From Kiritimatiellia bacterium (lineage in GTDB: Bacteria > Verrucomicrobiota > Kiritimatiellia > CAIQIC01 > Lenti-01), in assembly GCA_017540905.1 (NCBI GenBank), contig JAFYAC010000028.1:1-56757 (forward strand): 56,757 nt of DNA, read 5' to 3'. This document shows, in pieces, positions 17,029-25,788 of the stretch (positions are counted from its first letter, which is position 1; every line of letters begins with the position of its first letter). Both the position numbers and the translations under genes were made by a program. The notes beneath the pieces are model-generated. The model saw only the letters and a program-made list of their open reading frames with translations, did no database searches and was not told the origin of the DNA.

Positions 17029-18357
17029 ATGAGCCAACTCGCCTCCATCCTCAACGCCAAACTCACCTACCTCTACGGCCGCACCGGCGGCCGCGGCATC
17101 CGCCTCGGACTCGACACCACCCTCGCGCTCGTGCGCGAACTCGGCGTCGCCCTGGACCGCCTGCCCTGCATCCACGTCGCCGGGACCAACGGCAAAGGCA
17201 GCGTCTGCGCGATGCTCGAGAGCGTCCTGCGCACCGCGGGGCTGCGCACCGGCCTCTACACCAGCCCCCACCTCATCCGCTTCAACGAGCGCATCCGCGT
17301 CGACGGCGCCCCGATCCCCGACGAAGACCTCTCCCGCCTGCTCGGCGACGTCGAAGCCGCCGACGCCCGCCAATCCGCCTCCGGCGCCCCCGGCGCCCGG
17401 CCCGGGACCTTCTTCGAGCTGACCACCGCCGTCGCCTTGAAATGGTTCCAGGAACAGAACGTCCAGATCGCTGTCCTCGAGACCGGCCTCGGCGGGCGCC
17501 TCGACTCCACCAACATCGTCACCCCGCTCCTCTCCGTCATCACCGAAATCGGCATCGAGCACACCGACTACCTCGGCACCACCCTCCCCGAGATCGCCGC
17601 CGAAAAAGCCGGCATCATAAAACCCTCGCGCCCCGTCGTCACCGGCCTCCAGCGCCCCGAAGCCATGGCCGCGATCGAAGCCCGCGCCCGCGAAACCCGC
17701 TCCCCCCTCTGGCGCGCCGCCGACCACGTATCCATCCGCCGCACCAAACTCGACCCCGACGGCCAGACCCTCTCCGTATCCACCGCCTCCGGCGACGCCT
17801 GGCCGCCCTTCCGGCTGCCCCTGCTCGGCGACTGGCAGCTCGACAACTGCGCCATCGCCCTGACGGCCCTACAGTGCCTCGAAGACATCCTCGGCCAGCC
17901 CCTGCCCGGCCCCGCCGTGCGCGCCGGACTCACCCTCGTCCGCTGGCCCGGACGCTGCCAGATCCTCTCCCGCGATCCCCTCGTCTTGCTCGACTCCGCG
18001 CACAACCCCGACGCCGCCGCCGCCCTTGCCGGCTTCCTCGGCAAATTCCGCTCCGGCCGCCCCGTGGCCCTCCTCTGCGGCATGCTCTCCGACAAAGACG
18101 CCCCCGGCTTCTTCCGCCGCATGAAACCCGTCGTCGACGCCTGCCTCCTGGTCCCCCTCGACACCCCGCGCAACATGCCCATGGACAAACTCAAGGCCGC
18201 GGCCGAAACCGCCGGCATCCCCGCCGCCGAAGGCACCCTCCCCGACGGCCTCCAGCGCGGCATCGCCTGGGCCAGGAAGCGCGACGGCATCCTCCTCTGC
18301 GCCGGCTCCCTCCTCCTCTCCTCCGTCGTCCTCAACGAACTCAACGTTCCCGTCTGA
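17029..18357 (+). CDS. folC: dihydrofolate synthase / folylpolyglutamate synthase
   Basis: FolC is a Mur-ligase-family enzyme that adds glutamate to dihydropteroate and to reduced folates using ATP. The 442-residue product shows the P-loop GTNGKGS (52-58), the [15 protein letters not shown] folate-binding segment, the [12 protein letters not shown] metal/substrate motif, [22 protein letters not shown], and the C-terminal domain with [14 protein letters not shown] and [14 protein letters not shown]. The upstream neighbour is accD; the next gene starts 14 nt after the stop, so it is likely cotranscribed. An alternating CATCCCGG array lies just before the ATG. Confidence 0.95.
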   Translation: MSQLASILNAKLTYLYGRTGGRGIRLGLDTTLALVRELGVALDRLPCIHVAGTNGKGSVCAMLESVLRTAGLRTGLYTSPHLIRFNERIRVDGAPIPDEDLSRLLGDVEAADARQSASGAPGARPGTFFELTTAVALKWFQEQNVQIAVLETGLGGRLDSTNIVTPLLSVITEIGIEHTDYLGTTLPEIAAEKAGIIKPSRPVVTGLQRPEAMAAIEARARETRSPLWRAADHVSIRRTKLDPDGQTLSVSTASGDAWPPFRLPLLGDWQLDNCAIALTALQCLEDILGQPLPGPAVRAGLTLVRWPGRCQILSRDPLVLLDSAHNPDAAAALAGFLGKFRSGRPVALLCGMLSDKDAPGFFRRMKPVVDACLLVPLDTPRNMPMDKLKAAAETAGIPAAEGTLPDGLQRGIAWARKRDGILLCAGSLLLSSVVLNELNVPV

Positions 18358-18370
18358 CCGAAAGGCCCCC

Positions 18371-18790
<420 letters not shown>

Positions 18791-18802
18791 GCCCCCCTGG
18801 AC

Positions 18803-18831
18803 ACCTAGATATCTAGAAACCTAGAAACCTA
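18803..18831. repeat. CTAGAAAC octamer array
   Basis: ACCTAGATATCTAGAAACCT and then AGAAACCTAG give three to four 8-nt words, beginning with a perfect CTAGATATCTAG palindrome. The array ends 20 nt before the nudix ATG. CTAG is otherwise rare in such GC-rich DNA. Confidence 0.75.
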
Positions 18832-18850
18832 GCCCCCTCCCAGCCCCCCC

Positions 18851-19303
18851 ATGCCCCTCCCCCCCCCCATCGAAATCGTCGTCCGCGGCGTCTGCATTTC
18901 CAACGCCCGCCTCCTCGTCTGCCGCAACGTCACCCGCGGCAACGTCTACCTCCCCGGCGGCCACGTCGAGTGGGGCGAGACCTCCCCCGCGGCCCTCTCC
19001 CGCGAATGGCGCGAAGAGCTCGGCTGCGACTGCACCCCCGGCCGATTCCTCGGCATCCTCGAACAGCGCTACGGCGACACCTGCGAACTCGGCCTCTACT
19101 TCCTCTGCACCTCCCCCACCCTCGAAGCCACCGCCCCCACCCCGCCCCCCTCCTCCGAACCCCACATCGCCTTTGACTGGCTCCCCCTCGCCGACCTCCC
19201 CACCTCCCCCCTCCTCCCCGCCGACCTCCGCACCCTCCTCCCCGCCTGGCTCGACGCCCCCCCGCCCCCCGTCTCCCCCCACCACGCCGCCCCCCCGTCC
19301 TGA
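18851..19303 (+). CDS. Nudix hydrolase
   Basis: Nudix enzymes hydrolyse nucleoside diphosphates linked to another moiety. The 150-residue product has a complete Nudix box at residues 37-58 (GHVEWGETSPAALS then REWREELG, matching GX5EX7REUXEEXG), preceded by strand ICISNARLLVCRN-like segments and followed by a FDWLPLADLP element typical of the ADP-ribose/NTP pyrophosphatase groups. Substrate cannot be told. The C-terminal 25 residues are Pro-rich low complexity. The intergenic gap upstream carries a CTAGAAAC array; a weak ribosome site precedes the ATG. It is co-directional with yjbQ-like and trpS. Confidence 0.88.
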   Translation: MPLPPPIEIVVRGVCISNARLLVCRNVTRGNVYLPGGHVEWGETSPAALSREWREELGCDCTPGRFLGILEQRYGDTCELGLYFLCTSPTLEATAPTPPPSSEPHIAFDWLPLADLPTSPLLPADLRTLLPAWLDAPPPPVSPHHAAPPS

Positions 19304-19384
19304 GCCCTTCCCCTCCGCGCTTTTCTCTTTCCCCCGCGCCCCGGCGTGGTACAGTTGCGCCCCTACAACCCCAAAGGACCCACC

Positions 19385-20347
19385 ATGAGAGTACTGACAG
19401 GCATCCAACCCTCCGGCCAGCTGCACATCGGCAACTACTTCGGCGCCATCCGCCCCATGCTCGAGCTGCAGGACCGGAACGAAATGTACTGGTTCATCGC
19501 CAACTACCACGCCCTCACGACCGTGACCGACCCCGAGCGCCTGCGCCGCCAGACCTGGGACGTCGCGCTCGACTTCCTCGCCTGCGGCCTCGACCCGTCC
19601 AAGACCGTCTTCTACCGCCAGTCCGACGTCCCGGAGGTGCAGGAACTCGCGTGGCTGCTCTCGAACGTGACCCCGGTGGGCCTCCTCGAGCGCTGCCACT
19701 CCTACAAGGACAAACTCGCCAAGGGCTTTGCCCCCCACCACGGCCTCTTCGCCTACCCCGTGCTGATGGCGGCGGACATCCTGATGCAGCAGGCCGACGT
19801 CGTGCCCGTCGGCAAGGACCAGAAACAGCATCTCGAAGTCACGCGCGACATCGCGATCAAATTCAACAACCTCTACGGCGAAGTTTTCCGCATCCCCGAG
19901 CCGCTGATCGCCGAGAGCGTCGCGGTCGTCCCGGGGCTCGACGGCCAGAAGATGTCCAAATCCTACGGCAACACCCTCGAACTCTTCGGCGACCCCAAGG
20001 CGACCCGCAAGCGCATCATGTCGATCGTGACCGACAGCACGCCCCTGGAAGCCCCCAAGGACCCCGACACCTGCAACGTCTTCGCCCTGCACAAACTCTT
20101 CGCCACGCCCGAACAGACCGCCGACCTCGCCGCCCGCTACCGCGCCGGCGGCCTCGGCTACGGCACCGCCAAGAAGGAACTCGCCGCCCTCTTCGAGGAA
20201 CACTTCGCCCCCCTGCGCGCCCGCCGCGAAGAACTCGCCGCTCACCCCGACCAAGTCGAAGCCATCCTCCAGGACGGCGCCGCCCGCGCCCGCAAGACCG
20301 CCCGCGAAACCCTCAAAGCCGCCCGCCGCGCCGTCGGCCTCGACTGA
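19385..20347 (+). CDS. trpS: tryptophanyl-tRNA synthetase
   Basis: It attaches tryptophan to tRNA-Trp. The 320-residue class I enzyme has the HIGH-type motif HIGN at 14-17 (GIQPSGQLHIGNYFGAIRP), SYKDKLAKG and FAYPVLMAADILMQQADVVPVG typical of TrpRS, and KMSKS at 189-193 (GQKMSKSYGNTLELFG). The start at 19385 is preceded by AAAGGA. A TACAGT -10 element with an extended TGn lies at 19350-19355, about 30 nt upstream. Length is normal. It is the last gene of this plus-strand run; a palindrome array follows and then a convergent transporter gene. Confidence 0.97.
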   Translation: MRVLTGIQPSGQLHIGNYFGAIRPMLELQDRNEMYWFIANYHALTTVTDPERLRRQTWDVALDFLACGLDPSKTVFYRQSDVPEVQELAWLLSNVTPVGLLERCHSYKDKLAKGFAPHHGLFAYPVLMAADILMQQADVVPVGKDQKQHLEVTRDIAIKFNNLYGEVFRIPEPLIAESVAVVPGLDGQKMSKSYGNTLELFGDPKATRKRIMSIVTDSTPLEAPKDPDTCNVFALHKLFATPEQTADLAARYRAGGLGYGTAKKELAALFEEHFAPLRARREELAAHPDQVEAILQDGAARARKTARETLKAARRAVGLD

Positions 20348-20394
20348 CCTCCCCCGCATCCCCCCGGGTTTCGGCCAATCCGCCGGCTCCCCGA

Positions 20395-20554
20395 TTTTCC
20401 AACCATTGGAAAAAAACTTTCCAATGATTGGAAAACTCCGGCCATTTTTTCCAATGATTGGAAAAAAGTTTTCCAATGGTTGGAAAATTCCTCCCCATTT
20501 TTCCAATGATTGGAAAATTTTTTCACCCGTTTTCCAATGATTGGAAAAAATTTT
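20395..20554. repeat. array of six TTCCAA-N3-TTGGAA palindromes
   Basis: Six 15-bp palindromes start at 20397, 20419, 20449, 20471, 20501 and 20532. The centres are CCA, TGA, TGA, TGG, TGA and TGA. Start-to-start distances are 22, 30, 22, 30 and 31 bp, close to two and three DNA helical turns, so all copies would lie roughly on one face of the helix. Flanking bases are A/T runs in otherwise GC-rich DNA. The array sits between the convergent ends of trpS and the transporter gene. A second array is at 30257-30324. Confidence 0.9.
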
Positions 20555-20592
20555 CCTCGCCCCTCCCGCGCCTCCGCCCCCCTCCATGCCGT

Positions 20593-20647
20593 GAGATTAC
20601 AGAAAAACAAAGACTTTCCCATCGTTTCCCTCACGTTCGCACCCATG
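20593..20647 (+). promoter_or_regulatory. GAGATTA box module, copy 2
   Basis: GAGATTACAGAAAA begins at 20593 and an ATG follows at 20645, 52 nt away. The ATG leads directly into the hairpin terminator of the opposing transporter gene, so no long product is likely. The spacing is one nt shorter than in most copies. Confidence 0.5.
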
Positions 20648-20672
20648 AAAAAAGCCGCGCGAACCGCGCGGC
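20648..20672 (-). terminator. intrinsic terminator of the NSS transporter gene
   Basis: On the minus strand GCCGCGCG (20665-20672 complement) pairs perfectly with CGCGCGGC across a 3-nt loop and is followed by TTTTTT. It lies 30 nt after the transporter stop codon. It is a textbook rho-independent terminator. Confidence 0.85.
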
Positions 20673-20701
20673 CCATCCCCCCTCCGCCCCCCCTTGGCCC
20701 G

Positions 20702-22216
20702 TCAGATTTTCCAGCCCCCGATGCCGAAGGCGCGGCAGACCTCGCTGACCAGGATCGCCGTGATCAGCGTGGGGGCGATGTAGCGGACCATCGCGCGGTA
20801 GAAGCCCGCCCCGGCGAAGCCGCCGGCCTGCCCGCGCGCCACCTCGTCCTCGATCGCCTTCGTCCCCACCACCCAGCCGACGAACACGCACGTCACCGCC
20901 GCCACGATCGGCATCAGGAACGAATTCGTCACGAAATCGAAGAAGTCCAGGAACTGCATTCCCATCAGCCCCCCGCGCGTCCAGTCGCCCGCGATCCCCA
21001 TGTTGCGCAGCCCCGCCCCCAGCGTCACGTCGCCCCACGCCCCGTACCCCAGCGCCGAGAACCCCGCCAGGAACGAAATCAGGAAGAACGTGAAGAACGT
21101 CGCCGGCCGCCGCTCCATCCTCAGCAGGTCGCACACCGCCGCCACGCACGCCTCGTACAGCGAAATCGCCGACGTCAGCGCCGCGAACACCACCAGCAGG
21201 AAGAACGACAGCCCCACCCACGGCCCCACCCCGCCGAACTCCGCGAAGACCCGCGGCAGCGTCACGAACATCAGCCCGGGGCCCGCGTTCATCGCTTCCT
21301 TGACCGGCGTGCCCGTCTTGACCGCGTACATGTACACGACCGGGATGATCATCAGCCCCGCCAGCACCGCGACCAGCGTGTCGAAAATCTCGATCCGGCG
21401 CACGCTCTTCTCGATCGAGTCGCCCTCCCGCATGTACGATCCGTACGTGATCATGATGCCCATCGCCAGGGACAGCGAATAGAACATCTGCCCCATCGCG
21501 CCCAGCACCGTCTTGCCCAGTTGCGCGACGGAGAAGCGCGCCACGCCGTCCGCCCCCACCGCGCGCAGGGAATCCATGTTCGGCACGAGGTAGTACTTCA
21601 GCCCCTCGGCCGCGCCCGGCTGGCAGCACACGAACGCCGATATCCCCACCGCCATCGCCAGCAGCAGCGGCATCATCACCTTGTTCGAGCGCTCGATGCC
21701 GCCCTTCACCCCCAGCACGATCACCAGCGCGCACGCCAGGATGAACAGCATCCCGTACCCGAACGGCGCGAACGGCGCCGACACGAACCCGCCGAAGAAC
21801 GCCCCCGGCTCCTCCAGCGCCGCCACCGACGAAACGTCGCCGGAGACGATCCGCAGGTACGTCCAGAAGTACTTCAGGACCCAGCCGCCGATCACGCAGT
21901 AGTAGGGGACGATCACGAACGGGATCAGCGTCGAGAGGAACCCCAGGATGCCGAACCCGGAATGCAGCTTGCCGTAGGCCGTCATCTGGCTCTGGCGCGT
22001 GCGGCGGCCGATGGCGATTTCCGTCACCATCAGCGTGAAGCCCAGCGTCACCACCAGCACCAGGTACACGAGGATGAAGGTCCCCCCGCCGTACTGCGCC
22101 GCCAGGTAGGGGAAGCGCCACAGGTTGCCCAGGCCGATGGCCGAAGCCGCCGCCGCCAGGATGAAAGACAATTGCCCCGACCACGAGGCCCGCTGGATTT
22201 GTTTCGTCTCTTGCAT
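20702..22216 (-). CDS. sodium-dependent transporter, NSS (SNF) family
   Basis: NSS proteins import amino acids or related amines with sodium. The 504-residue product has the family signature in TM1, AIGLGNLWRFPYLA, with the unwound GLGN sodium/substrate region, and about eleven to twelve hydrophobic helices. TM6 region FYSLSLAMGIMITYGSYM is also typical. The C-terminal part has VSEVCRAFGIGGWKI. The substrate (amino acid, tyrosine, tryptophan and so on) cannot be read from sequence. A promoter TTGCAT-17-TAGGAT ends 9 nt before the ATG, leaving almost no leader, and a strong terminator follows. Confidence 0.93.
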   Translation of the reverse strand: MQETKQIQRASWSGQLSFILAAAASAIGLGNLWRFPYLAAQYGGGTFILVYLVLVVTLGFTLMVTEIAIGRRTRQSQMTAYGKLHSGFGILGFLSTLIPFVIVPYYCVIGGWVLKYFWTYLRIVSGDVSSVAALEEPGAFFGGFVSAPFAPFGYGMLFILACALVIVLGVKGGIERSNKVMMPLLLAMAVGISAFVCCQPGAAEGLKYYLVPNMDSLRAVGADGVARFSVAQLGKTVLGAMGQMFYSLSLAMGIMITYGSYMREGDSIEKSVRRIEIFDTLVAVLAGLMIIPVVYMYAVKTGTPVKEAMNAGPGLMFVTLPRVFAEFGGVGPWVGLSFFLLVVFAALTSAISLYEACVAAVCDLLRMERRPATFFTFFLISFLAGFSALGYGAWGDVTLGAGLRNMGIAGDWTRGGLMGMQFLDFFDFVTNSFLMPIVAAVTCVFVGWVVGTKAIEDEVARGQAGGFAGAGFYRAMVRYIAPTLITAILVSEVCRAFGIGGWKI

Positions 22217-22225
22217 AATGCTCCC

Positions 22226-22254
22226 ATCCTACCCTCCCTCCCCCCTCCATGCAA
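22226..22254 (-). promoter_or_regulatory. short-leader promoter of the NSS gene
   Basis: Minus-strand TTGCAT (22249-22254), 17-nt spacer, TAGGAT (22226-22231), then 9 nt to the ATG at 22216. The predicted start is within two or three nt of the ATG. TAGGAT is also the -10 of priA and lpxI. Confidence 0.5.
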
Positions 22255-22275
22255 GCCCCGCCCCCCCTATCTAGC

Positions 22276-22331
22276 GAGATTATGGAAAACACTTGATTCC
22301 AATTCCGTTTTTCTCCATATTCCATTCCATG
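22276..22331 (+). promoter_or_regulatory. GAGATTA box with complete leaderless promoter, copy 3
   Basis: The box GAGATTATGGAAAAC starts at 22276. It is followed by TTGATT (22293-22298), a 17-nt spacer, CATATT (22316-22321), exactly 7 nt, and the ATG of the unknown gene at 22329, 53 nt from the box start. This is the clearest case showing the box directly upstream of a -35 element, as an activator or repressor site could be. Confidence 0.6.
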
Positions 22332-23243
22332 AAAACATTCGAACGCACCGCCAAGGCCCTTTCCTTCCTCCACAATGCCACCCGCGACGGCGGCCCCCAG
22401 CTGCACAACAACGACTGGATGATCCTCGCCGCCCTCACCCCGCCCATCCTCGCCGCCTTCGCCGTCACCGAGATCGGCGCCTGGTGCATCGGCGAGATCG
22501 GCCGCCAGGTCCGCATCCACGAAAAGCGCCCCGCCTCCCCTTCCCTCCGCGGCACGCCCAGCCCCAAGGAACTCAGCGCCGACTGGGCCGACCAGCCCCG
22601 CTCCCTCGCCACCTGCCTCCGCCTCGGCTCCCGCCTGGCCGACCTCGACCCCACGCTCGACCACACCATCCTCCGCACCACCCTCCCCAACGGCAAAACC
22701 GTGTTCCGAGCGCGCAAGGGCGGCATGAAAGGCTGGCTTGCGGACCACCGGGTCCGCGTCGGCTACTCCACCGTCATGCGCTACAAGAAGCTGGTCCAGC
22801 GCCTCCGGCAGGTCCTCGCGCTGGACGACCGCATTCCCTTCGAATGGCTTCTCGAAGGCCTCCCCTCCGACCGCACCCTCCCCGCCGACCTTGCGGCCCC
22901 ATTCGCCGAAGCCGCCCGCCGCCTGGCCAAACTCCTCCGCGAAAACCCCACCCTCAAAGCGCTTTCGCAGGCCGCCGAAAAAGCCCTCGGCATCGTCCGC
23001 CTCGTCACCGTCCGAAAGGCCGCGGGCCGCCGCCGCGCATGCGGTGGAAACAAGAAAAAAACGGCCGTGTTTTCCGTAATCTCGCATGACCGGGCGGCGA
23101 CGGCGGCCCCCGAACGGACGGAAGCCACGAAAGCGGCCATGATGCGGCTTTTCGAGGCGCGCAACCTCTCCGGCCCCGCCCTCCACCTGAGGAACCGCAT
23201 CCACCACTGGCTTGCCTCCCTCGCCCCCAAGGCGGCCAGATGA
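22329..23243 (+). CDS. unknown membrane-anchored protein
   Basis: I do not recognise this 304-residue protein. Visible features are a hydrophobic segment at 29-52 (WMILAALTPPILAAFAVTEI), suggesting one or two membrane passes near the N terminus, then a long basic, helical cytoplasmic part (pI clearly high), with GMKGWLADHRVRVGYSTVMRYKKL and repeated Ala/Lys/Arg stretches. The start is fixed by a box-promoter module ending 7 nt before the ATG. A second, inverted copy of the GAGATTA box lies inside the frame (codons about 247-252, encoding VFSVIS), so the 3' third may be inserted repeat sequence. Gene and box copies together could be a small mobile or self-regulated unit; this is inference. Confidence 0.5.
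   Translation: MKTFERTAKALSFLHNATRDGGPQLHNNDWMILAALTPPILAAFAVTEIGAWCIGEIGRQVRIHEKRPASPSLRGTPSPKELSADWADQPRSLATCLRLGSRLADLDPTLDHTILRTTLPNGKTVFRARKGGMKGWLADHRVRVGYSTVMRYKKLVQRLRQVLALDDRIPFEWLLEGLPSDRTLPADLAAPFAEAARRLAKLLRENPTLKALSQAAEKALGIVRLVTVRKAAGRRRACGGNKKKTAVFSVISHDRAATAAPERTEATKAAMMRLFEARNLSGPALHLRNRIHHWLASLAPKAAR
23040..23083 (-). promoter_or_regulatory. GAGATTA box module, copy 4 (inside an ORF)
   Basis: Read on the minus strand the box GAGATTACGGAAAAC spans 23083-23069; the next ATG is 43 nt from the box start, ten nt less than usual. It lies within the 3' part of the unknown gene, in opposite orientation to copy 3. Confidence 0.5.
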
Positions 23244-23647
23244 CCGCCCATCCACGGGCCGAGGGAAGCATTGGAACCGGTTTACAGAACAGCGAGGCCG
23301 CGGTCCTTTGTGCCGTGACCTATTTCACCAAGGACGCGCAGAAGCGCGTCCCTCCCCGCGGAGAGAGCAAGGGGGACGTCCGGGATGCTACAGAAAAACG
23401 GAAACCGGTTTAGAGCAAATAAAGCAAAAGGCAACCGTATCCTGGGAGGGACCGGCTTTGTCCGGGCCGCCTCCACAGGGCGCTTCGGGAACATGCCTGA
23501 AACACCACGTTCGCACGGCCGCGACAAAGCGCGGCCCTCCCCGTGGAGCGCGCACCCTTGCCGGGCGGATGGCTCTTTCGCGAGCCCCGGCCCGGCAGCG
23601 TTGCGCGCACCGCGGGGAGGATGGAACCCGAAGCAGAAGCCGCGGGG
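23244..23647. repeat. repeat mosaic (modules D and C) before glmM stop
   Basis: I see no gene in this gap. Positions 23276-23400 match module D (ACCGGTTTACAGAACAGCG ... GGACGCGCAGAAGCGCGTCC ... GCTACAGAAAAAC), also at 8.9 and 50 kb. Positions 23436-23545 match module C at 361-470. The end word GCTACAGAAAAAC also closes the copy at 50135-50147. Confidence 0.7.
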
Positions 23648-24994
23648 TCAGGCCAGGTGCCCCTTGGCGCGGATGACGTCGATGACGGAGTCGACGTGCT
23701 TTTCGCAGATGGCGTCGCTTTCGGCTTCGACCATCACGCGGATCACCGGCTCGGTGCCGCTTTCGCGCACCAGGATGCGGCCGGTGTCGCCGAGGGCGTC
23801 GGCCACCTTCTTGACGGCGGCCTGGACGTCGGGGTCGTTCTGGGCGTCGGGCTTGCTCTTGACGCGGACGTTCTTGAGCACCTGCGGGTAGAACACCACC
23901 GGGGCCGCGAGCTCGCTCATGGGTTTTTCCTTCGCCAGCATGACTTCCATCATCTTGAGGGAGGTCAGGATGCCGTCGCCGGTCGTCGCGTACTTGGTGA
24001 AGATGATGTGCCCGGACTGTTCGCCGCCGATGCGGTTGCCGGTCTGCACCATGTTCTCGTAGACGTATTTGTCGCCGACCTTGGTCTTGTCGTACTCGAT
24101 GCCCACCTTGTCGAGGGCCTTGTAGAGGCCGAAGTTGCTCATGACGGTGGTGACGACCTTGTTGTTCTCCAGCTTGCCGCGCTCCTTCATGTAGAGGCCG
24201 TAGACGTAGAGGATGTGGTCGCCGGTGACGACGTTGCCCTTTTCGTCCACGCAGAGGCAGCGGTCGGCGTCGCCGTCGTAGGCGAAGCCGATGTCGAGGC
24301 GGTTCTCGACGACGAATTTCTGCAGGTGCTCGATGTGCGTGGAGCCGCAGTCGGTGTTGATGTTGCAGCCGTCGGGGTGGTCGTTCATGACGTAGGTCTT
24401 GGCGCCCAGCGCGTCGAAGACGCCCCGCGCGATGGACCAGGCGGCGCCGTTGGCGACGTCGAGGCCGACCTTCACGCCCTTGAAGCTGAACTTGGACATG
24501 CTGATGAGGTAGCCGATGTAGCGGTTGCGCCCGGCGACGTAGTCGACGGTGCGGCCGATCTCCTGGCGGGTGGCGGTGGGGACGGTGGTCTTGCCGTCGA
24601 TGAAGTCCTCGACCTTGAGGATGGTCTCCTCGTCCATCTTCTCGCCGTTGCCGTTGAGGAGCTTGATGCCGTTGTCGTAGAACGGGTTGTGGGAGGCGGA
24701 GATCATGATGCCGCAGTCGAAGTCGTCCACCCGCGCGATGTAGGAGACGGACGGGGTCGTCGTGACGTGCATGATGTAGGCGTCGGCGCCGCTGGCCATC
24801 AGGCCGGTGCAGAGCGCGTATTCGAACATGTAGCTGGAGCGGCGGGTGTCCTTGCCGATGACGACCTTGGCCTTCTTGCCGAGGCGCGCGCCGTAGTACC
24901 AGCCGAGGTAGCGGCCGATCTTCACGGCGTGCTCGAACGTCAGGTTCTGGTTGGCTTCCCCGCGGAAGCCGTCGGTTCCGAAATACTTGCCCAT
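23648..24994 (-). CDS. glmM: phosphoglucosamine mutase
   Basis: GlmM interconverts glucosamine-6-phosphate and glucosamine-1-phosphate, feeding UDP-GlcNAc for peptidoglycan and lipid A. The 448-residue alpha-D-phosphohexomutase begins MGKYFGTDGFRGEANQNLT, has catalytic Ser101 in ISASHNPFYDNGIK, the metal loop AYDGDADRCLCVDE, the sugar loop GGEQSGHIIF and the phosphate-binding loop RESGTEPVIRVMVEAE. These are diagnostic of GlmM. The start is 2 nt downstream of the nagB stop, so the two are cotranscribed and act on the same substrate. AT content is slightly higher than in neighbours, with Lys/Asn-richer composition. Confidence 0.95.
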   Translation of the reverse strand: MGKYFGTDGFRGEANQNLTFEHAVKIGRYLGWYYGARLGKKAKVVIGKDTRRSSYMFEYALCTGLMASGADAYIMHVTTTPSVSYIARVDDFDCGIMISASHNPFYDNGIKLLNGNGEKMDEETILKVEDFIDGKTTVPTATRQEIGRTVDYVAGRNRYIGYLISMSKFSFKGVKVGLDVANGAAWSIARGVFDALGAKTYVMNDHPDGCNINTDCGSTHIEHLQKFVVENRLDIGFAYDGDADRCLCVDEKGNVVTGDHILYVYGLYMKERGKLENNKVVTTVMSNFGLYKALDKVGIEYDKTKVGDKYVYENMVQTGNRIGGEQSGHIIFTKYATTGDGILTSLKMMEVMLAKEKPMSELAAPVVFYPQVLKNVRVKSKPDAQNDPDVQAAVKKVADALGDTGRILVRESGTEPVIRVMVEAESDAICEKHVDSVIDVIRAKGHLA

Positions 24995-24996
24995 TT

Positions 24997-25788
24997 TCAG
25001 AGTCTCTCTTTCTTTTCGATGTCGAGGAAATACTTGTAGGTGTCGACCGTCAGCTCGCCGCAGGCGGCCTCGTCGCACGCGATGATCGCGCCGTTGTGCA
25101 TCTGGAGGGCGCTGCACGTCCACTTCTGGCTCACGCCGCCTTCGACGGTCGCCGCGAGCGCGCGGGCCTTGTTGTGGCCGCTGATGAGCACGAGGACTTC
25201 CTTGGAGTCCGTCACGGTCCCGATGCCGACGGAGAGCGCCTGCGCGGGGACCTTTTCGGGGTCGTTGCCGAAGAAGCGGCTGTTGACGATGCGGGTGTCG
25301 GTCGTCAGGTCGCGGACGCCGGTGCGGGAGGAAAGGCTGGTGTAGGGCTCGTTGAAGGCGAGGTGGCCGTCCACGCCGATGCCGCCCATGAACAGGTCGA
25401 TGCCGCCGTAGGAGGCGATTTTCTCCTCGTAGCGGGCGCACTCGGCGACGGGGTCGGCGGCCATGCCGTTCAGGATGTTGATGTTTTCGGGCTTCATGTC
25501 CACGAGGTGGTCGAAGAGGTTGTCGTGCATGAAGTACCAGTAGCTCTGGTCGTGCTCGCGGGGGAGGCCGAGGTACTCGTCCATGTTGAAGGTCACGACG
25601 TTCGCGAACGACAGCTCGCCCGCCTTGTTCATGCGCACGAGTTCCTTGTAGACGCCGATGGGGCTGGAGCCGGTGGGGAGTCCCAGGACGAAGGGTCGGG
25701 CCTGCATGTGCGCGCGGATCTTGCCGGCGATGTAATGGGCGGCCCACAGACTCATCTTCTCGTAGTTGTCCTGGATGACGACTCTCAT
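24997..25788 (-). CDS. nagB: glucosamine-6-phosphate deaminase
   Basis: NagB converts glucosamine-6-phosphate to fructose-6-phosphate and ammonia. The 263-residue product matches the family over its length: RPFVLGLPTGSSPIGVYKEL (phosphate-binding turn), FNMDEYLGLPREHDQSYWYFM (catalytic Asp), FMGGIGVDGHLAFNEPYTSLSSRTG (catalytic Glu/His region) and VLVLISGHNKARAL. Start ATG 25788 is the family start; the upstream frame is intergenic. It is followed after 2 nt by glmM. The product competes with GlmM for substrate, so the operon may balance catabolism of amino sugars and envelope synthesis (inference). A GAGATTA box module lies about 140-195 nt upstream, pointing toward it. Confidence 0.95.
   Translation of the reverse strand: MRVVIQDNYEKMSLWAAHYIAGKIRAHMQARPFVLGLPTGSSPIGVYKELVRMNKAGELSFANVVTFNMDEYLGLPREHDQSYWYFMHDNLFDHLVDMKPENINILNGMAADPVAECARYEEKIASYGGIDLFMGGIGVDGHLAFNEPYTSLSSRTGVRDLTTDTRIVNSRFFGNDPEKVPAQALSVGIGTVTDSKEVLVLISGHNKARALAATVEGGVSQKWTCSALQMHNGAIIACDEAACGELTVDTYKYFLDIEKKERL

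Noticed and set aside
20395..20554. CRISPR array
   Set aside because: Units are 15-bp palindromes with A/T spacers of 7-16 nt, far too short for repeat-spacer units, and no cas genes are present.
20242..20676. ORF with repeated SNHWK / FPIIGK / QSLEK peptides
   Set aside because: These peptides are just the translation of the palindrome array in different frames; such ORFs should not be annotated as proteins.
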